Assembly: GCA_016937215.1 (NCBI GenBank)
Contig: JAFGWI010000292.1
Coordinates: 1-64,000 of the forward strand
From: Spirochaetales bacterium
Lineage (GTDB): Bacteria; Spirochaetota; Spirochaetia; SZUA-6; JAFGRV01
Length of the DNA stretch: 64,000 bases
Direction: 5' to 3'
How positions within the stretch are numbered: the stretch's first letter is position 1; each line of letters starts with the position of its first letter. Position numbers and translations under genes: made by a program. Positions 53,589-64,000 of the stretch are shown one piece after another. Below the pieces are notes generated by a model. The model had not been told where the DNA came from and ran no database searches. It saw nothing but the letters and a program-made list of their open reading frames with translations.

Positions 53589-54659
53589 ATGATTGATCAA
53601 CGCTTGCGAGGGCTTAATTTTGGCGGATGGTTCAGCCAAATCGATGCTGTCATCGAAAAGGACCCTGAAACTTTTCCAGGAATAGATAAACACATTGAAA
53701 GTTTTCTTTTAAACAAAGACATTGTGCGCGTAAAAAATGCTGGCTTTAATCATATCCGATTACCTATTGATTATCAGATATTTTTTTCCGAACAAGGAAC
53801 GCTTGTTTATGAAAATCGTTTTGAATTGCTCAAACAGGCTGTTGGGCAAGCGACCCGGGCCGGGTTAATGGTGATTCTGGATCTTCATGAATGCCCTGGC
53901 CATGATTTCCATGAGGGTGTTAAGGAGGCCCAGAGTTTTTTTTCACACCAAGAGAAGCGAGAAGCCTCCAAAAAAGTCTGGCTTAATTTGTGCCGAGCCT
54001 TTGGGGAAAATCCCCTTGTATTGCTGGAAATTCTGAACGAACCGGTAGCCCCCAGTGCCCGGGTCTGGAACGAGGTGAAGCAGGAGATGGCTGATTTTAT
54101 ACGGCAAAATGCCCCGCAAAGCACTATCGTTGTGGGGTCCAATTTATGGAATATGCCTTCGACTTTTTCCGAATTAACTCCTCTTCCCGACCCTAACGCG
54201 CTATATAGTTTTCATTTTTATGTTCCTCTTTTATTCACCCATCAAAGGGCGCCCTGGATTGATGACCCCAATATCCTTGTTTCCCGGGAATATCCCGGGG
54301 AATATCAACTGGGTGACCTGAAGGACAGGCGACTGGAATCGGAAATCGGATATTGGGACAAAGCCCGTCTGCTTCAATCCATAGAGCCTGTGATCAGGTT
54401 TCGGGACAAATACAAGGTTGCTGTGGCCTGTAATGAATTCGGGGTTTTTCATCAGGCACCAAGAGAATCTCAATTACGATGGTTGAATGATTTTCTCTCC
54501 ATTTTAAAAGAGCATGAAATCGCTTATTCCTACTGGAATTATAAAAATCTCGATTTTGGTGTTATTTCTTTTGGCGAACAGCTTCATCAGGACCTGGCGC
54601 AATTTAAAAATAGTGACCGCCTGGATAAGGAAGTTTTGGAAGTGCTGAAATCCTATTGA
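53589..54659 (+). CDS. GH5-like glycoside hydrolase (endoglucanase/cellulase family)
   Basis: GLNFGGWF...GFNHIRLPIDYQIFF; VILDLHECPG; LLEILNEPVAP; CNEFGVF; start set at ATG 53589. Confidence 0.87.
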   Translation: MIDQRLRGLNFGGWFSQIDAVIEKDPETFPGIDKHIESFLLNKDIVRVKNAGFNHIRLPIDYQIFFSEQGTLVYENRFELLKQAVGQATRAGLMVILDLHECPGHDFHEGVKEAQSFFSHQEKREASKKVWLNLCRAFGENPLVLLEILNEPVAPSARVWNEVKQEMADFIRQNAPQSTIVVGSNLWNMPSTFSELTPLPDPNALYSFHFYVPLLFTHQRAPWIDDPNILVSREYPGEYQLGDLKDRRLESEIGYWDKARLLQSIEPVIRFRDKYKVAVACNEFGVFHQAPRESQLRWLNDFLSILKEHEIAYSYWNYKNLDFGVISFGEQLHQDLAQFKNSDRLDKEVLEVLKSY

Positions 54660-54860
54660 TTGTCTGTTATTGGATAACAGCGCTTCGAAAATAGCCTGTT
54701 TTGTTAATTTCTTGTTTAATAGCTATGATTCAATTGCTTGGCAATCAAGTAACCTTGATTGCCTTGTTTGTAAGCAAAAAAAGAAATATTTTTTTATCGG
54801 CGCGGGTACAAGCGTAAGCGTAAACACCAGTTTTGTACTCCGCGCTCCCTTTGGGGTGTA

Positions 54861-57449
54861 TTATTCTTCGGCGATCAGCGCGTCCAGCATACGGTAAACC
54901 TCATTGACTTTCACCAAATCAGCCTGGGAAAGCCATTCCTGGCTTTGATCAGCCAATACCTCGAGGCTGGCCAGACTGTCGGTCAGGGCGCTCTGAAAAG
55001 CCCGGTAAGCGTGGTACCAATAGGTTCCCTTGCCATCCGATGCCAGCCCCAAAAATCCGAGTTGCCGTGATTTTTTCTTCATATGAACCAGGCGCAGAAT
55101 GTGGTCAAGAAAATCGATCAAGCCCGTTGGTTTTTCCTTGGCAGAATAATTTTTTAAGGGAAAGCGCTGTAAAACACCTTTATTAAAATCAATTTTATGG
55201 GCGTAAACAAGAATGGCCGAAAGTTTGGAATCGCTGAAGATCTCCATACCCTGAAACATGATTTTGCCTCGCAGGCCCTTGTACTGGCTCAATTGACGGT
55301 TATCTATGAGTGATAAATTCGGTTTCAGTTTTTCCCACTGCATGACAACCTGTTTTTGTCTGCCCTTGAGTTTTTTGACGGGAAACACTTCCTTTCCGAT
55401 TTTAATCTGGTTGGTGAAGTCCCGTTTTTTATCCTTGTCCCTGCCCTTATCTTCGGTTCTTTCTTTTTTGTCCTTGTGCCTGCTTTTGGGCTGTTCCAGC
55501 AAGTCTTGAAGCATAGGGCTGATCCTGGGCAGCCATTCTTTTTCCAGACTGGACACACTCCGGGCAAAAATACGCGAAGTCTTCATGATTTCACCGGCAA
55601 CAATAAAATCAGGATTTTTAGAGAACATCACCGAGCCGGGATGAATATGGATTTTATCGGCTGTCAAGCTGGAATATTCGCCCCTGCCGCTTCGACGGCA
55701 GACAAACTGAATAAGCCCTTTGGATAAAGCACAAAGATACTCGGAAATCGGGCCGCCTGAAAGAAGGGGAACTCCCAGATCGCCTACAATTTCTTCCAGC
55801 TGGTATTTGATGTTGGATATTTCCCTCATTGTTTTATAATCTAGATAATAGCGTTCGCAAAATTCCTCTTTTTCCCGCGCGCGGTGAAACTGCCTGAAAA
55901 TTTTCAAGTAGGACACAAAATCCCCGGCTTTGGAGCGGAAAAAGTGATGAGCTGCCCGAGCTGACATTTCTTCGCCATGGGGCAGTAAAAAAGGTGAATT
56001 GGTTGTGAGAAAAGAACAGGCCACCAGCACCTCTTCCATGACATTGGGATATACCTTGATGGCTTCGATAATGCAGCGGGAATGGCGCGGCGACATGGGA
56101 AATTGAACCATAAGGCGGCCAGTGTCGGTAAGATTCCTATCTTTATCGATGGCCTCAAGAAGCAGCAAGGTATCCACGGCGCTGCGAATATCCTTTTGAC
56201 TGGGTTGGGAAAGAAAGTCGAAGGTTTCGAAATTTTTGATTCCCAGTTCAGCCATACGCAAAACAACCTCTGACAGATCTGTACGGAAAATCTCTTCCAG
56301 GGTGTATTCTTCCCGTGATTCAAAATCCTCTTTTGTGTAAAGCCTGTAACAGATTCCCGGTCGGGTACGTCCGGCGCGCCCCTTGCGCTGACGGCAGGCA
56401 GCCTGTGAAATGGGCACTTCAACCAAAGAAGATGTAAAACTCCGTGGATTATAATAATTCATTTTGGCAAAACCTGAATCAATCACCGCGGTGATGCCGT
56501 CGATGGTTACCGAGGTTTCGGCAATATTGGTGGCCACAATGACCTTGATTTTACCCTTGAACTCCTTGAAAACCTTTTCCTGATCTTCCGTTGAAAGCCG
56601 GGAGTAAAGCGGCAGAATTTCCAGCTTTTTGGCGTCATCAAGGCTTTCCAGAGAGGCAATACACATTTTAATGGCCTTTTCGCCTGAAAGAAAAATTAGA
56701 ATATCGCCTTTTTGGTTCTCCTTGAGCCGCCTGTCGACAATTCCGGAAACCAGATCAATTAGCTCCTCCAGATTGTTGTTCATCACCGGTGGTTCGTAAA
56801 ATTCCTTGATCGGGAAAATCTGACTTTTAATTGTAACAATGGGGGCCTTGTCAAAATAATCGGAAAATATTTTGGCATTAATGGTGGCTGATGAAATAAT
56901 CACCTTAAAATCGGGCCGTGCCTTGAGAATACGCTTCAACAGCCCGAGGATAAAATCGATATTCAAGCTGCGCTCATGAGCTTCATCCACAATAATAACC
57001 TTGTAACGGCTCAGGTTTTCATCGGTCTTAATCTCCTGGAGCAATGTCCCGTCGGTCATGATCTTGATTAATGTGCGGTTATCGGTACAGTCCTCAAAAC
57101 GCATCTTAAAACCCACCAGCTCGGGGATTTCCTTTCCAAGCTGCCGGGCGATGAATTCGCTCACCGAAACAGCGGCGATTCGGCGGGGCTGGGTCACGCC
57201 TATCATTCCTTCTTTGGAATAACCGGCCTGATAAAGTATCTGAGGTAACTGGGTTGTTTTTCCCGAACCTGTGGGACTTTCGACAACAATCACCTGGTTT
57301 TTCTTTAATTGTTTTAGAATTTTATTTTTCTGTTTATAAACAGGAAGTTGAGTTGGTTTCATAAATGATTTATTAAGCGAAAATGCGAAATGGCTCCTTT
57401 GGTTTTTAGCATTTATTAACTGTTTTACTGTCTTTTGAAAAATCAACAT
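54861..57449 (-). CDS. DEAH-box RNA helicase, HrpA/HrpB-like
   Basis: VVESPTGSGKTTQLPQILY; VDEAHERSLN; SATINA; QRKGRAGRTRPGICYRLY; start could be ATG at about 57362. Confidence 0.92.
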   Translation of the reverse strand: MLIFQKTVKQLINAKNQRSHFAFSLNKSFMKPTQLPVYKQKNKILKQLKKNQVIVVESPTGSGKTTQLPQILYQAGYSKEGMIGVTQPRRIAAVSVSEFIARQLGKEIPELVGFKMRFEDCTDNRTLIKIMTDGTLLQEIKTDENLSRYKVIIVDEAHERSLNIDFILGLLKRILKARPDFKVIISSATINAKIFSDYFDKAPIVTIKSQIFPIKEFYEPPVMNNNLEELIDLVSGIVDRRLKENQKGDILIFLSGEKAIKMCIASLESLDDAKKLEILPLYSRLSTEDQEKVFKEFKGKIKVIVATNIAETSVTIDGITAVIDSGFAKMNYYNPRSFTSSLVEVPISQAACRQRKGRAGRTRPGICYRLYTKEDFESREEYTLEEIFRTDLSEVVLRMAELGIKNFETFDFLSQPSQKDIRSAVDTLLLLEAIDKDRNLTDTGRLMVQFPMSPRHSRCIIEAIKVYPNVMEEVLVACSFLTTNSPFLLPHGEEMSARAAHHFFRSKAGDFVSYLKIFRQFHRAREKEEFCERYYLDYKTMREISNIKYQLEEIVGDLGVPLLSGGPISEYLCALSKGLIQFVCRRSGRGEYSSLTADKIHIHPGSVMFSKNPDFIVAGEIMKTSRIFARSVSSLEKEWLPRISPMLQDLLEQPKSRHKDKKERTEDKGRDKDKKRDFTNQIKIGKEVFPVKKLKGRQKQVVMQWEKLKPNLSLIDNRQLSQYKGLRGKIMFQGMEIFSDSKLSAILVYAHKIDFNKGVLQRFPLKNYSAKEKPTGLIDFLDHILRLVHMKKKSRQLGFLGLASDGKGTYWYHAYRAFQSALTDSLASLEVLADQSQEWLSQADLVKVNEVYRMLDALIAEE

Positions 57450-57597
57450 TTATCGACGAGAAATTACCATCATCGTCAAAATCTATACTATTGGCATCCA
57501 TAAAAGACTCGGCAATATGGATGGCGTCGGTTTCTTCAATTCCGAAAGATTGAATAAATTGGGTGAGCTCATTAAACGAAGCCACCTTTTGCGCCAT
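57406..57597 (-). CDS. Small acidic hypothetical protein upstream of helicase
   Basis: 63 aa with acidic DANSIDFDDDGNFSS; same strand, overlaps helicase ORF start. Confidence 0.4.
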   Translation of the reverse strand: MAQKVASFNELTQFIQSFGIEETDAIHIAESFMDANSIDFDDDGNFSSINVDFSKDSKTVNKC

Positions 57598-57704
57598 AGA
57601 AGAACTCCTTCAATTAATATACATAAAGCATACTCCATCGCCTTGTGATTAATCAAGAAAAAATGATTGAAAACTTGAGATCCAGGAGATTAAATTTTGC
57701 TTTT

Positions 57705-57907
57705 GGGCGTTGCCTGGCCGGTTTTTGGAGACATTTCCATGAATTATTCAAAATCCCTGTGAGATTATGGAAAAACTGGGCCAGGCCGGGCTTTGTGCCA
57801 CTTCGGCTTCGCCTCCGAAGGTTTTTGCCGCTGAAAATACGCGGCAAAAACGCTTTGGCCGGTCATTTTTGAAAAAATGACCGGCTATGGCTCCAATCCC
57901 TAACGCG
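57705..57907 (-). repeat. Modular hairpin repeat copy J
   Basis: rc: CGTTAGGGATTGGAGCCATAGCCGGTCATTTTTTCAAAAATGACCGGCCAAAGCGTTTTTGCCGCG..CAGCGGCAAAAACCTTCGGAGG...AAAGCCCGGCCTGGCC...GGCCAGGCAACGCCC. Confidence 0.87.
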
Positions 57908-58002
57908 TGAAAGGCCGAGATAGGAACCTTGCCAACAAATTGTGCATTCCATACTCAATAAGAATTTTTATTTTTGAATTAACCAAGGCCCCATACTGTG
58001 TT

Positions 58003-59205
58003 TTATAAGCTTTCTATCGAGAGAAAATCCCTTAATTTTAAATGTTCAATTCCCTTTTCTGAGGTCACTATGGGGTCTATGGATACAAGAAATTTGGGAA
58101 AATGATCCTCTATTTTCAGCAAATTACCTATTTCCCTTTCTCTGGTTGACTCATCAGATATTAAATAGCTTGCCTGAATATAGACGCGGCTGTTATTTTT
58201 TTCAGCTACAAAATCGATCTCCCATTGCTTTAAGTGCCCGACATAAACCGTGTAACCCAGAAAGCGTAAATGTAGATAAATCAGGTTTTCAATAACTTTA
58301 TTAATATGACCTTGCCTGAATCCTGAAAGGCTGTGACGTAATCCAAGGTCTTCAAAATAATATTTTTCACCGATTTCAAATATTCCTTTTCCCCCAATAT
58401 CATATCGGGAAACAGGAAAAATAAAAAATGCATCCTCCAGATAACCAAGATAAATCAGCACAACCTGGGGTGAAATGTGGGTCCTCTGGCTTTTTAAAAA
58501 ATCACTTATACTTTTAGCTGAAACAAGGCTGCCGGTATTATCTGCTAAAAACAGCACAAGTCGTTCTATAAATTGAACATTGCGCAGCTGATAACGTGAA
58601 AGGATATCCCGATAGAGTATGGAATAGTAAATGTTTTTCAGATATTCAAAAACAATATCATCCTCAAGGTCCAGATGTATAAGATAGGGGAGGCCGCCGA
58701 ATTTTATGAATTTTTCCAGCGCGGAATCGGAATCTTCAATCGAATGAAATTCGAGGAATTCGGGATATGACAGGCTGTATATCGTGAATTCCATGGACCT
58801 GCCAGCCAGGAGTGTGGCTATTTCCGATGACAGCATTTTGGCATTGGAACCTGTACAATAAATATCAACTTCTCCACTTGCCAACAAACTGCGCAAGGCT
58901 TTTTCAAAGCCCTCAATTTCCTGCACTTCATCAATAAAAAGATAATTCCTTTTTTCCGCGACTTTATGCTGGTTCACCCAATCTATCAAATCCACATCAT
59001 TTTTGATCCAAGAATTTTCCGCCAGTTCGAGATTCAGCTATAGTAGAGAAGCCAGAGTGTTTTCCCTGCGGATATAATCCATTATTTGAATCAGCAGGGT
59101 GCTTTTTCCGACCCGCCTCTGACCGGTTAAAACTTTAATGATGTCCTTGTCTATAAAGGGAATTATTTTACGTCAATATCTTTCCCGCTTGATATAATCT
59201 TTCAT
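58003..59205 (-). pseudogene. AAA ATPase (AAA_14 / DUF4143-like) with two in-frame stops
   Basis: Minus-strand frame from ATG 59205: MKDYIKRERY*RKIIPFIDKDIIKVLTGQRRVGKSTLLIQIMDYIRRENTLASLL*LNLELAENSW...; remainder MDLIDWVNQHKVAEKRNYLFIDEVQEIEGFEKAL. Confidence 0.85.
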
Positions 59206-59317
59206 GTATACATTAAAGATTACTGATTTATAGAAAAAGTTTAAAGTATAATTGAAACTTTTTTGAAAATATGAAAAATTTCAATTACAAATACATTATA
59301 CACAAAAATCATGCTGA

Positions 59318-61234
59318 TTACACAGCAGCTTTCGTTTCCACCATCTTTTTAAAGGCCTCGGAGTCCAGGGTTTCCACCTCGAGGAGTTTTTTTGCAATAT
59401 CATCCAGTAGGGCCTGCTTTTCCTTGAGCATTTTCAAAACATTAGCGTATTCAGTTTCAATAATTCTTGTGATTTCTTCATCCACGTACATCTGAGTGTT
59501 CTCTGAATACTGCCTTTGCTGCCCCATGCCAAGCTGGCTGCGTTCGCCTAAAAAAGGTGAACTCCGGTCGCTTTCAAGGCTGACATTGCGAAAACGCTGG
59601 CTCATTCCATAGTCGGTGATCATTTTTCGGGCAATGGAAGTGGCTTTGACCAGATCATTGGCCGCGCCGGTTGATATTTCATTGAAAATAATCTCTTCGG
59701 CAGCCCTACCTCCCAGAAGAATATCAATTCGTCCAAGCAGTTCTTTTTGCGACATCAGAAAACGGTCTTCTGTAGGCAACTGCAAGGTGTAGCCCAGCGC
59801 ACCAATTCCCCGTGGAATAATTGATATTTTGTGTACAGGGTCGGCATCCTGAGTAAATGCAGCTACCAGAGCATGGCCTGTTTCATGAAACGCCACAATT
59901 TCCCGCTCTTTGGGGTTCATCACACGTGTTTTTCGTTCAAGACCAGCGACTATTTTTTCTATGGCTTCATCAAAATCCTGCTGGCCGACCTTTTTTTGAC
60001 CTCGTCGCACTGCCAATAAAGCTGCCTCGTTTACCAAATTGGCCAGATCCGCGCCCACAAAACCGGGAGAGCCTTTGGCCACCTTGTTTAAATCCACTGA
60101 AGTATCAAGTTTAACATTTTTGGCGTGTATCTTTAGAATGTCCTCCCGGCCTTTTAAATCAGGACGGTCCATTACCACCTGGCGGTCAAAACGCCCGGGA
60201 CGTAAAAGGGCAGGGTCTAGAATTTCTGGCCGGTTGGTTGCGGCAATAATGATCACACCCTGGACCGCGTCAAAACCATCCATTTCAACTAAAAGCTGGT
60301 TCAGGGTTTGTTCCCTCTCGTCATTGCCAGAAATACCGGTAATACGGCTTTTTCCTATGGCATCGAGCTCATCAATAAATATGATGCAGGGTGCTTTTTC
60401 ACGGGCTTGCTTAAAAAGGTCTCTGACGCGGGAAGCCCCCACACCAACGAACATTTCCACAAAATCGGCGCCTGAAATTCTAAAGAATGTCACACCAGCT
60501 TCACCTGCCACAGCCCTTGCCATCAAGGTTTTTCCTCCACCCGGAGGCCCAACCAAAAGAACGCCCTTGGGAATTTTCCCTCCTATGGCTTTGTATTTGG
60601 CCGGGTTTTTTAAAAAATCGACCACCTCAATCAGTTCTTCCTTGGCTTCATCAGCACCAGCGACATCCCTGAAAGTGGTCTCGATTGAACCTTCGGCCAC
60701 AACCTGATTTTTATTCTGACCAAAGCTCAGGACATTTTGACCCATATTGCCCATACGCTTGAAAGCAAAACGCCAAATAAGAAAAAACAGCAAAATAGGA
60801 ATTCCCCAGGTTATAAGAAGATCGATGATGAAATTATTACCCTGGGCTTGGGCCGCGTATTCCACTCCCATTTTGTCAAGCAATGGAATAAATCCTGGAT
60901 CGTTGACAGGGGTCGTTCTGTATGAGCTTATGCCTTGTGACGAACCAAAGTTGTCTGGAGCCGCTGTCAAGCCAATGTAACTATCCTGTCCCATTTGCAC
61001 GTAATGGATTTCACCTGATTCTATTTTGCTTTTAAAATCGCTAAAGGATATGCTATCGCTGGAATTGGTGTTGAAAAAATAATTAACGCCGAACATGACC
61101 ACAATCAGTCCGAGAGCATATAAAAGCCCTGGATTCAGATTGTTTTTATTAAAGGGTCCCCATTTGGGAGGTTCATTATGAGGCTTTTTGTCTTTATTTT
61201 CCTTATCCCAATTGCTATTATTATTATCAGCCAT
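59318..61234 (-). CDS. ftsH: ATP-dependent zinc metalloprotease FtsH
   Basis: [49 protein letters not shown] (HExGH). Confidence 0.97.
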   Translation of the reverse strand: MADNNNSNWDKENKDKKPHNEPPKWGPFNKNNLNPGLLYALGLIVVMFGVNYFFNTNSSDSISFSDFKSKIESGEIHYVQMGQDSYIGLTAAPDNFGSSQGISSYRTTPVNDPGFIPLLDKMGVEYAAQAQGNNFIIDLLITWGIPILLFFLIWRFAFKRMGNMGQNVLSFGQNKNQVVAEGSIETTFRDVAGADEAKEELIEVVDFLKNPAKYKAIGGKIPKGVLLVGPPGGGKTLMARAVAGEAGVTFFRISGADFVEMFVGVGASRVRDLFKQAREKAPCIIFIDELDAIGKSRITGISGNDEREQTLNQLLVEMDGFDAVQGVIIIAATNRPEILDPALLRPGRFDRQVVMDRPDLKGREDILKIHAKNVKLDTSVDLNKVAKGSPGFVGADLANLVNEAALLAVRRGQKKVGQQDFDEAIEKIVAGLERKTRVMNPKEREIVAFHETGHALVAAFTQDADPVHKISIIPRGIGALGYTLQLPTEDRFLMSQKELLGRIDILLGGRAAEEIIFNEISTGAANDLVKATSIARKMITDYGMSQRFRNVSLESDRSSPFLGERSQLGMGQQRQYSENTQMYVDEEITRIIETEYANVLKMLKEKQALLDDIAKKLLEVETLDSEAFKKMVETKAAV

Positions 61235-61593
61235 AATAACCTCCTGATATTCAAGGATTTTAACAAAATCCCTATAAATTAAAGAGCTTTTATGCTCCTG
61301 CCTGTTTTTCTTTGATATATTACTTCAGAACCGGCTTTTTATTCAAATCCTGAAGCAGAACTCATATCATAAGATACCTTTATTATTAAAAACAGGGAAG
61401 AGCCTTAAAGTTACGCCTTTCCGGCAGAATTATCAAGGCCCCTTTTGAAAAAAGAAGGAGCGGGTAAAGGGGTTTCTCAGTTTTTTAACCTCCTTGTATG
61501 ACCTGTTTCGGGCGCTGTGTAAAAAATACATGTACTTAAGTCAATGCTCTTGAAAACAGCTGCCCTATGGTTAATACTATTAATGAATTGTTT

Positions 61594-61807
61594 GTATTTG
61601 TTCAGCAAAAAGGAGCGGCCTGTTAAAAGCGTTAGGGATTGGAGCCATGGTGTACCAAAGCGTTTTCCTCGGGATAATTCCCAGACAGGTTGCATGTATA
61701 AAGTGAATGCCAATGAGCATTCACTATGTCCATGCAAGCTAAAAGCCCGGCCTGCTGGAATGGAATGAAAACAGGCAACGCCCAAAATTCATTAGCTGAA
61801 CATAAAC
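61594..61807 (+). repeat. Modular hairpin repeat copy K, hairpin-1 deleted, with terminal inverted repeats
   Basis: GTATTTGTTCAGC...GCTGAACATAAAC; GCGTTAGGGATTGGAGCCATGGTGTACC|AAAGCGTTTTCCTCGGGA...; AAAAGCCCGGCCTGC...GGCAACGCCCAAA. Confidence 0.88.
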
Positions 61808-61829
61808 AATAGTTTTTATTTGAGAGGCT

Positions 61830-61853
61830 CTTTTAAAACTGAAGTTTTAAAAG
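61830..61853. terminator. Perfect 11-bp stem hairpin related to the one at 29209
   Basis: CTTTTAAAACT GA AGTTTTAAAAG preceded by GAGAGGCT. Confidence 0.4.
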
Positions 61854-61992
61854 AATTATGAAAATCGCGGATAGGTTATTCATATATTGCGACTAGCTAA
61901 TTGCTAATGTCAGAACTTTTGTAATTAGCTCTTATGAGGATTTTTGTTTTTTTATAGTTTAGCTAATAGCTGGAAATGGGAGAAACGCTCAT

Positions 61993-64000
61993 ATGAAGTC
62001 AGCTCCTGGTGTTTACCGGTCAAAGAAGCGGAAATTAATAATCGGAGTTCTTGGTGACAAGTTATATTATGACATTCCCGTCATTGTATTCAATACACTA
62101 AAAAATGCCGTCAAAAAATATGATATGGAAATGCTCTATTTTATTTCAAATGCTTTAGGTATTCCCATTGAAAATGGGAAAGGAGCGAATATTCTTTATC
62201 AAATTCCGAATTCTGAAATTCTCGATGGTGTGATTGTTATCAGCAATATTTTGTCGAGCAGTACAAGCCATGAAAATTTTCACAAACAACTCTTAAAATA
62301 TCATGCCTTGCCTGTTGTTAGTCTGGGTTTACAATTTGAAAATATTCCAAGTATTGTCCTGAATAATATTACAGCAATACAGTCTCTGGTTAATCACCTT
62401 GTTAAAGACCATCACTATCGAAAAATTGCATATCTTCGAGGAAGAGCCACGCATGTTGATGATATTGAAAGGTACAATGCTTTTCTGAAAACCATGGAGG
62501 ATAATCGCGTTCCTGTTGATCAGGACTTGATCTTGCAGGGGAATTTCAGCACAGAAACAGCCAGGCTTGTTATCAAAGAATTGCTGGATATAAAGAAAAA
62601 AAAACCAGGTAAAGATATCGAAGCGATTGTTTGCAGCAATGATTACACGGCAGTGGGTGTGGTCCTGGAATTACAGTCGCGGGGAATCAAGATCCCTGAG
62701 GATATTGCTGTCACAGGATTTGATGATATTCCTTTTTCATCCTGCCTTAGCCCGACCTTTACGACTATAAGCCAGCCCTTTGGTAAAATGGCAGAAATGG
62801 CCTTGGAATTAATGATTGATTTAATTAATGGGAAAAAAGTGCCATCTCTTACTTATCAGTCTGCGCAGGTTGTTTATCGCCGTTCTTGCGGGTGCGCGAA
62901 TCCTCATTTTAATACAGATGAAGTGATAGCTTCAGAAATACCCGCGGAAGTGGACTCTCTTCTGAGTTCTCATCCCTTTGATTTTCTGGAATATTTAAAT
63001 AAATACATTACTAACTCTGACGTGCCATTTGTTAAAATCTGGAGCCAGTTGTTGGGTCTGCTTACAGAACCGCAGAAATGGAACTGGAAAGATTCGAATA
63101 GTCAAACATCATTAAATTTCGGTCAAACAGCCTGGGCATCATCAGCAAGGACAGCTTTCAGATCACTTTTAAAAATTACCCATGATCGAATAAGGTTGAA
63201 TATAGGCGCTTTTTTATCTTCAACACTTGATTTATCCAGGCAACTTGCTTATTTGAAAGAGCAATTACCCTTGATTGGCATTTCCAGATGGTGTCTTTGT
63301 TTGTACGAGAGCCCTGAAAAAAATGTCGACTTTAATAATGTTCCAGAATTATCTCGGGTTATTCAAGTTGTCCATAACAATAAACAAATAAAATTAGCTC
63401 CGGAAGCTATGCTTTTTAAAACATTGCATTTGTTACCCGAAAAAATATACAATGAAATAGGTTGGTCCAGCTGGACAATACTGGCCTTGTATTTTCATGA
63501 TGAATCCATTGGTTATATGATGGTTGATCCCCAGGCTCCAGATGAAAATATTTACCATTATCTGCAAGTTCAATTAAGCGGTGCCCTGAAGGGAAGTTTG
63601 CTGTTAAAGGAAAACCAGGAGCGCACTCAACAATTAGCCAAAGCCAACGACACAATTAAAAAATTCAACGCGCAATTGCAATCAGAAAATCTCCGTTTTA
63701 AAACAGAAATGGAATTAGCCAGAAATATTCAAACCGCTCTTTTGCCAAAGGAACCATCTCATGTTCATCCTGATTTTGAGCTTGCTTCAAGTATGCTGCC
63801 AGCTGATGAGGTTGGAGGCGATTATTATGATATCGCACTGGATAGTATGGGCGATTTATGGCTCGGGATTGGTGATGTTTCCGGCCATGGTTTGAAACCT
63901 GGGCTTATAATGATGTTGGCACAAACCATTCATACCACGCTGACAACCAAAGATTCAATAACGCCTGCCGAAGCCATTAATCTTATTAATCATGTTCTTT
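61993..64000 (+). CDS. LacI-type periplasmic-binding-like sensor + SpoIIE/RsbU PP2C phosphatase (partial, runs off window)
   Basis: Not in ORF track (no stop in window). KLIIGVLGDKLYYDIPVIVFNTLKNAVKKYDME...LDGVIVIS...EDIAVTGFDDIPFSSCLSPTFTTISQP; then MELARNIQTALLPKEPSHVHPDFELASSMLPADEVGGDYYDI...IGDVSGHGLKPGLIM. Confidence 0.88.
   Translation, partial: MKSAPGVYRSKKRKLIIGVLGDKLYYDIPVIVFNTLKNAVKKYDMEMLYFISNALGIPIENGKGANILYQIPNSEILDGVIVISNILSSSTSHENFHKQLLKYHALPVVSLGLQFENIPSIVLNNITAIQSLVNHLVKDHHYRKIAYLRGRATHVDDIERYNAFLKTMEDNRVPVDQDLILQGNFSTETARLVIKELLDIKKKKPGKDIEAIVCSNDYTAVGVVLELQSRGIKIPEDIAVTGFDDIPFSSCLSPTFTTISQPFGKMAEMALELMIDLINGKKVPSLTYQSAQVVYRRSCGCANPHFNTDEVIASEIPAEVDSLLSSHPFDFLEYLNKYITNSDVPFVKIWSQLLGLLTEPQKWNWKDSNSQTSLNFGQTAWASSARTAFRSLLKITHDRIRLNIGAFLSSTLDLSRQLAYLKEQLPLIGISRWCLCLYESPEKNVDFNNVPELSRVIQVVHNNKQIKLAPEAMLFKTLHLLPEKIYNEIGWSSWTILALYFHDESIGYMMVDPQAPDENIYHYLQVQLSGALKGSLLLKENQERTQQLAKANDTIKKFNAQLQSENLRFKTEMELARNIQTALLPKEPSHVHPDFELASSMLPADEVGGDYYDIALDSMGDLWLGIGDVSGHGLKPGLIMMLAQTIHTTLTTKDSITPAEAINLINHVL

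Overview
64 kb bacterial chromosomal window, moderate GC, lineage not determinable by eye. Housekeeping and metabolic genes include HAD phosphatases, a GcvH-like protein, cysteine desulfurase + ThiI, GroES/GroEL, an HrpA-type helicase and FtsH. There are plant-polysaccharide degradation genes: a GH10 xylanase and a CE1-type esterase, each ending in xylan-CBM + cohesin-like + dockerin, plus a GH5 enzyme. Three things stand out. (1) A 22 kb locus (about 29.5-51.7 kb) has two small membrane peptides sharing the block (C/M)ILx(I/V)KKGYNPNSSSxGS. They sit in a translationally coupled operon with a TlpA thioredoxin, a metallophosphoesterase-Trx-CcdA fusion and TPR membrane proteins. A radical SAM/SPASM enzyme, three substrate-binding proteins, a ModBC-like ABC transporter, a tandem FtsX pair with a LolD-type ATPase, and a PQQ-type beta-propeller with an embedded methyltransferase domain follow. 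This looks like an uncharacterised modified-peptide (RiPP-like) or redox/cofactor system. (2) Eleven copies, in both orientations, of a modular intergenic repeat have conserved blocks (GCGTTAGGGATTGGAG / AAAGCG / CTTCGAAGCG / GAAAGCCCGGCC / GGCAACGCCC) around hairpins whose stems vary in sequence but stay complementary. At least four copies are bounded by about 13-bp terminal inverted repeats (GTATTTGTTTAGC-like). (3) Cohesin and dockerin modules occur on the same enzyme polypeptides. Several genes look decayed (in-frame stops or truncation). All calls are by eye; no database searches were run.
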